DNA of 64,000 bases, from NCBI RefSeq assembly GCF_020686965.1, contig NZ_JAJEPS010000003.1, positions 181,256-245,255 on the forward strand. Reading direction: 5' to 3'. The position numbers and the translations under genes are program-made. Shown here piece after piece: positions 60,881 through 64,000 of the stretch. The notes beneath the pieces were generated by a model, which saw nothing but the letters and a program-made list of their open reading frames with translations, searched no databases and was not told the DNA's origin. The stretch's first letter is position 1. Every line of letters begins with the position of its first letter. Source of the stretch: Hominiventricola filiformis (lineage in GTDB: Bacteria > Bacillota > Clostridia > Lachnospirales > Lachnospiraceae).

Positions 60881-61668
60881 GAAGTATATCCTTCCTTATT
60901 AGGACAGACAGCTTTTGTTCCGCCCATTTTTACAGCACTGACGAGGAACATCGGTGTAGACCCATAGTTTGCTTTTTCCGTTGAGTCCCAGACTCTCTCC
61001 CAGACCTTTTCATCCGCTTCCACTTCATTTCCAAGGCGGTCTCGTAACACCTGTACATCCCACGCCGGACGCATAATTCTACTCATGGGAATCTGTCTTG
61101 CAATATCCTCCATGGCGTCAATATCCGTGCAGGTATAATGGTCATCCAGATGAAGATTCTCTACCCGTTTCCGGTCCTCTTCGTATTCTTTTCTCTTCTC
61201 CTCATCGAAGAGATGATGATACCAGTTGGCATCAAAATTCAGAAGGCGGCCGCCTTTTTTCAGCACGCGCATCCATTCTGCATAAGCTTTTCCCGGCTCT
61301 TCCAGATTCCAGGTCAGATTTCTGGAAATGACTACGTCAAAGTATCCATCCGGAAAATCCAGTTTCTGTGCATCCATTCTCTGAAAATGGATACTGGAGG
61401 CAAGTGCCCCCGCATTTTTCTTTGCCTCCTCCAGCATAGCTTCTGTATAATCTACTGCCGTCACATCATATCCTGCTTTGGTGAGCAGAATGGCAAAAAA
61501 TCCAGGACCAGTTCCAACATCCAGAATCTTCAGCGCCCCTTCCGGCAGATGACGACGGATCTCGTCAAGCCATACCCGGTCCTGCCCGGTTGCCAGCTCA
61601 TGCTGGTTCACCTGGGAATAGCCTTCCGCTCTTCCTGTCCAGTACTGTTCAATCTGTGATAATATCAT
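60877..61668 (-). CDS. Class I SAM-dependent methyltransferase
   Basis: The protein of about 263 residues has the Rossmann methyltransferase core: motif I LDVGTGPGFFAILL, motif II VTAVDYTEAMLEEA, and motif IV FDVVISRNLTWNLEEP. The C-terminal part differs from housekeeping methyltransferases and ends with a Cys (AVCPNKEG). I use ATG 61668, spaced eight bases from AGGAGG; an ATG at 61674 is too close. It lies next to a B12-controlled metal-type transporter and behind a C-rich-box promoter. A role in metal-chelate or cofactor modification is conceivable but not shown. Confidence 0.88.
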   Translation of the reverse strand: MILSQIEQYWTGRAEGYSQVNQHELATGQDRVWLDEIRRHLPEGALKILDVGTGPGFFAILLTKAGYDVTAVDYTEAMLEEAKKNAGALASSIHFQRMDAQKLDFPDGYFDVVISRNLTWNLEEPGKAYAEWMRVLKKGGRLLNFDANWYHHLFDEEKRKEYEEDRKRVENLHLDDHYTCTDIDAMEDIARQIPMSRIMRPAWDVQVLRDRLGNEVEADEKVWERVWDSTEKANYGSTPMFLVSAVKMGGTKAVCPNKEGYTS

Positions 61669-61740
61669 CCCCATATCCTCCTGTGGGTCTCTTCAAAATA
61701 CAGCCGGATTTTCATCTGCTTTCCGACCACTCATGATATC

Positions 61741-61782
61741 AGATTAGCACATGGTTAAATTCTTCACAAGCCGGGTGGGGGG
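61741..61782 (-). promoter_or_regulatory. Methyltransferase-LysR promoter with C-rich box
   Basis: On the minus strand, TTGTGA (61764-61769), 17 bases and TAATCT (61741-61746) form the promoter. CCCCCCACCCGGC (61770-61782) directly abuts the -35. The layout matches the sites at 36111-36153, 39969-40015 and 40787-40829. Confidence 0.55.
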
Positions 61783-61796
61783 TTATTTTTTGAAAC

Positions 61797-61827
61797 AAAA
61801 ACAGCAGCAGAGGCTTCTCTGCTGCTG
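61797..61827 (-). terminator. Terminator of the surface-protein gene
   Basis: On the minus strand CAGCAGCAGAG pairs with CTCTGCTGCTG (61802-61827) across a four-base loop and is followed by TTTTTG. It begins about 15 bases after the stop codon. Confidence 0.9.
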
Positions 61828-61841
61828 CAATTATTTACTGC

Positions 61842-64000
61842 TTATTCTTCTGGTTTTACCGTCTCATCATCTGTTTCTTTGGTCACTGCCGCCTCCGCTG
61901 CTGCTTTTGCTGCATTTCTTCGTTTTTGTCTTCTGATATGAAGTCCTACGACAACCAGAATTGCCAGTGCAAGCACTGCTGCTGAGATCAGGGTCTCCAC
62001 CCAGATATCCATGCGGTTCAGTACTACGATATATCCGGCAGAACTGATCTGCGTATCGGATGAGAGATAACTTCCAATGGTGTCTGCTTTCTGTGCTTCT
62101 CCCACGGTCTGATATTCTGCATCCATGGTCATCAGACTGTCTGCCAGACGGGTATCGTTCAGTACCCGCACAATTGCGTTTGTCCTAAGCGGCTGTGCCT
62201 GGGATACTTCATAATAGTATACCTTCTTCAGATAATATTTATAGAACGGACTGTCATTATCCATATTGGCTTTTACCTGTGCCAGTTCTTCATCCGTTGC
62301 TTCTCTCACGGAAATCTTCGTATCCGGATAGAATTCACCGCCCATAAGTACCGGAGACTTCTCTTCTTCTGCATCAGCTGTCAATGCCGGCATATAGGCA
62401 CGATATACCGCATGAACCGTTACATTTCTGTGAATGGGACTCACATCTTTTTCTTCCCAGTACACATATCCGTCTTTCGATTTCGGGAGGTCAGGATAGT
62501 TTTCCTCCGGAAGTTCATCTCCATAAGCAAATGTATTCTGCCAGACTACCTGCTCTCCGTTCATGAAACGAACGGTAAACTGAGTGAAATTAAGAGGCAT
62601 ATTTCCAAGCTGAATCAGAGAATCATAGTCCATGCTCTCTGCCTCACTGCTTCTGGTCACGCCATCCACAGCACCATAACCGTTATCTACAAAATAATTA
62701 TCCTTTACAACTCCGTCCGCTTTTCCTACGACTGCACCGCTGGATTTTACATAGCTGTCCATGTCAAGATAAGAGCATACATAGTTGCCGCTGACATCTT
62801 CGCCTCTTCCGGCCACACCGCCTACATAACCATCTCCGCTGACTCCACTTAATACATAACTGTCACGAATGGTATTGTCGCATCTTCCGGCAATTCCTCC
62901 GGCATATTTTCCACCATCAGTCAGAATATCCCCGTAGTTTTCCGCTGCCACGATAATTCCATAGTCTGCTTTTCCCACAATACCGCCGGCATAATCACCT
63001 TTTACCGTAATGTCCGCTGTATTGGAGCTGGAAAAAATGGCTGCCAGCACATGACGGGTAATACTGTCACTGTCATCCTCGTCATCATCCTCGTCATCGT
63101 TCTTATCCTGGAAGAACCAGGCAGATGCTTTCTGCGGATTTGTCTTCACAATGGCTCCCGCAATACCGCCTCCCTGGGTATCTGCATACACCTCTCCAGA
63201 GTTAGTACTGGAAATGATCTTTCCATCCCCTGATGTGGCATCCGTCAGTTCAGATACATCGACATAAATAGATTTATCATCAATCCGGTTCTTCAGTTCA
63301 TCCAGTGCATCAGAAACGGTTCCTCGAATCACATCAAACTGATCTTTCACCCGGTCAAGGGAATCTCTGACTCCATCGAAATCGGTATGAAGGGTATCGG
63401 ATGTATTGTCCAGTGTATCAGAAATAGTATTTCCCTTCTGGCGCAGATCATCCTTCATGGTATCCATTTCATCATCAAAGTCATCCAGAATGTCATCCAG
63501 TTCATCTGTCATCTTATCCATGCTTCCGGTGATGGATTTAATATCTGACATCAGCTGATTGGTCTGCCCCGGCATTTCGCCCAACAGACCTGCAATGGTG
63601 CTCATCTGGGTACGTACATCCTTGCTGAGTGCCTGCAGCTGCTGTAATGCTGCTGTCAGTTCTGACGGAACCTGCACATCCGGAATATTCACATCCGGCA
63701 GCTGGGTTCCATCCGGCAGAGTAGTGGAAGTGACTACCCGATAAGTAACCGGTATCATTCTTCCGGTGCTTGCCTGATCATTGCCGTCACCTGAAGCACT
63801 GCTGTCGTCGGAGGAGCTGCTGTCTGAACTGCTGTTTGCCGCAGGTACCTCACCGCTGTCGTCAGACGCTGTATTGCTGTCTTCTGTGGCCGTGCTGCTG
63901 TCTCCAGACGCTGTATTGCTGTCTTCTGTGACCGTGCTGCTGTCTCCAGATGCTGTATTGCTGTCTTCTGTGACCGTGCTGCTGTCTCCAGATGCTGTAT
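61842..64000 (-). CDS. GLUG-repeat surface protein, C-terminal part (5' end beyond window)
   Basis: The open frame continues past the right edge, so only about 719 C-terminal residues are seen. In order: tandem 14-residue Ser/Thr/Asp-rich repeats, a Ser/Asp-rich linker, and a long coiled-coil region (LTAALQQLQALSKDV through DALDELKNRID). Several GLUG-type repeats follow (GGIAGAIVK, YAGGIVGKADYG, YAGGIAGRCDN, YVGGVAGRGED), interrupted by an acidic run (DKNDDEDDDEDDSDS). Then come beta-rich domains, a membrane helix near the end (TLISAAVLALAILVVVGLHI) and a basic, Ala-rich cytoplasmic tail. It is probably an envelope-anchored adhesin or matrix-like protein. An internal ATG at 63758 is not the start. 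Confidence 0.85.
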   Translation of the reverse strand, partial: TASGDSSTVTEDSNTASGDSSTVTEDSNTASGDSSTATEDSNTASDDSGEVPAANSSSDSSSSDDSSASGDGNDQASTGRMIPVTYRVVTSTTLPDGTQLPDVNIPDVQVPSELTAALQQLQALSKDVRTQMSTIAGLLGEMPGQTNQLMSDIKSITGSMDKMTDELDDILDDFDDEMDTMKDDLRQKGNTISDTLDNTSDTLHTDFDGVRDSLDRVKDQFDVIRGTVSDALDELKNRIDDKSIYVDVSELTDATSGDGKIISSTNSGEVYADTQGGGIAGAIVKTNPQKASAWFFQDKNDDEDDDEDDSDSITRHVLAAIFSSSNTADITVKGDYAGGIVGKADYGIIVAAENYGDILTDGGKYAGGIAGRCDNTIRDSYVLSGVSGDGYVGGVAGRGEDVSGNYVCSYLDMDSYVKSSGAVVGKADGVVKDNYFVDNGYGAVDGVTRSSEAESMDYDSLIQLGNMPLNFTQFTVRFMNGEQVVWQNTFAYGDELPEENYPDLPKSKDGYVYWEEKDVSPIHRNVTVHAVYRAYMPALTADAEEEKSPVLMGGEFYPDTKISVREATDEELAQVKANMDNDSPFYKYYLKKVYYYEVSQAQPLRTNAIVRVLNDTRLADSLMTMDAEYQTVGEAQKADTIGSYLSSDTQISSAGYIVVLNRMDIWVETLISAAVLALAILVVVGLHIRRQKRRNAAKAAAEAAVTKETDDETVKPEE
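63868..64000 (-). repeat. 42-bp in-frame tandem repeats coding a 14-residue unit
   Basis: Three full units (63868-63909, 63910-63951, 63952-63993) and a partial fourth run off the window edge. The encoded unit is NTASGDSSTVTEDS. Unit 1 has Ala for Val, and the junction base changes GAC/GAT between units. The near-identity of the units suggests recent slippage or recombination. It is coding, not a CRISPR array. Confidence 0.9.

Noticed and set aside
61753..61769. Rex-like operator (TTGTGAAGAATTTAACC) at the methyltransferase promoter
   Set aside because: Only one half fits the Rex consensus well and the match coincides with the -35. The C-rich box shared with other promoters is the stronger signal.
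63868..64000. CRISPR array
   Set aside because: The 42-bp units are contiguous without spacers, stay in frame and encode a Ser/Thr-rich protein repeat.

Overview
The window looks like chromosome of a gut-type Clostridia, most likely a Lachnospiraceae member (Blautia/Dorea/Ruminococcus-like). This is inferred from strong AGGAGG-type ribosome binding sites, lipobox substrate-binding proteins, MATE and ABC transporter content, two-subunit transketolase and dense same-strand operons. No rRNA, tRNA, CRISPR array or intact transposase was seen. Almost everything is on the minus strand. Plus-strand exceptions are a small membrane protein, pyrBI, a small Cys-rich protein, an AraC regulator and a transposase/nuclease remnant.

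Layout. 1-3.3 kb: end of a chorismate mutase gene, folC, then pyrBI. 3.3-8.9 kb: a sensory operon (sugar-binding lipoprotein, histidine kinase, NarL-type regulator, membrane-tethered binding protein, AI-2E-type permease). 9-16.8 kb: a sugar ABC importer, a class II aldolase / lyxose-type isomerase / PfkB kinase operon, and a ROK repressor. 17-23.1 kb: gltD and gltB. 23.4-30.4 kb: a small Cys protein, a MATE exporter behind a structured attenuator leader, an ECF sigma/anti-sigma pair, a second MATE, an MFS exporter and a gamma-carbonic-anhydrase-like protein. 30.5-31.1 kb: a transposase-less element with terminal inverted repeats. 31.1-36.1 kb: a nickel/peptide-type ABC transporter. 36.6-41 kb: an Rpn-type remnant, a FecBCD-type metal-chelate importer, a DJ-1 protein lacking its usual Cys, and relics of a duplicated Fec locus. 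41-50.6 kb: a nine-gene sugar/polyol operon with a divergent AraC regulator. 50.7-61.7 kb: a second nickel/peptide-type ABC operon behind a cobalamin riboswitch, extended by a binding protein, a third MATE and a LysR gene, then a second LysR and a methyltransferase. 61.8-64 kb: the C-terminal part of a repeat-bearing surface protein that runs off the window.

How it fits together. Near the left end, the binding-protein/kinase/regulator operon probably senses a sugar outside the cell. The ABC importer and the aldolase-isomerase-kinase operon carry an identical 16-bp palindrome at about -65, so one activator probably drives uptake and breakdown together. On the right, four promoters near metal-type transporters and a methyltransferase share a C-rich box abutting a TTGTGA-like -35, which suggests one metal- or cofactor-responsive regulon. 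The 41-49.5 kb operon encodes a pathway for an unidentified substrate that appears to pass through two dehydrogenases, an isomerase and a dedicated split transketolase.
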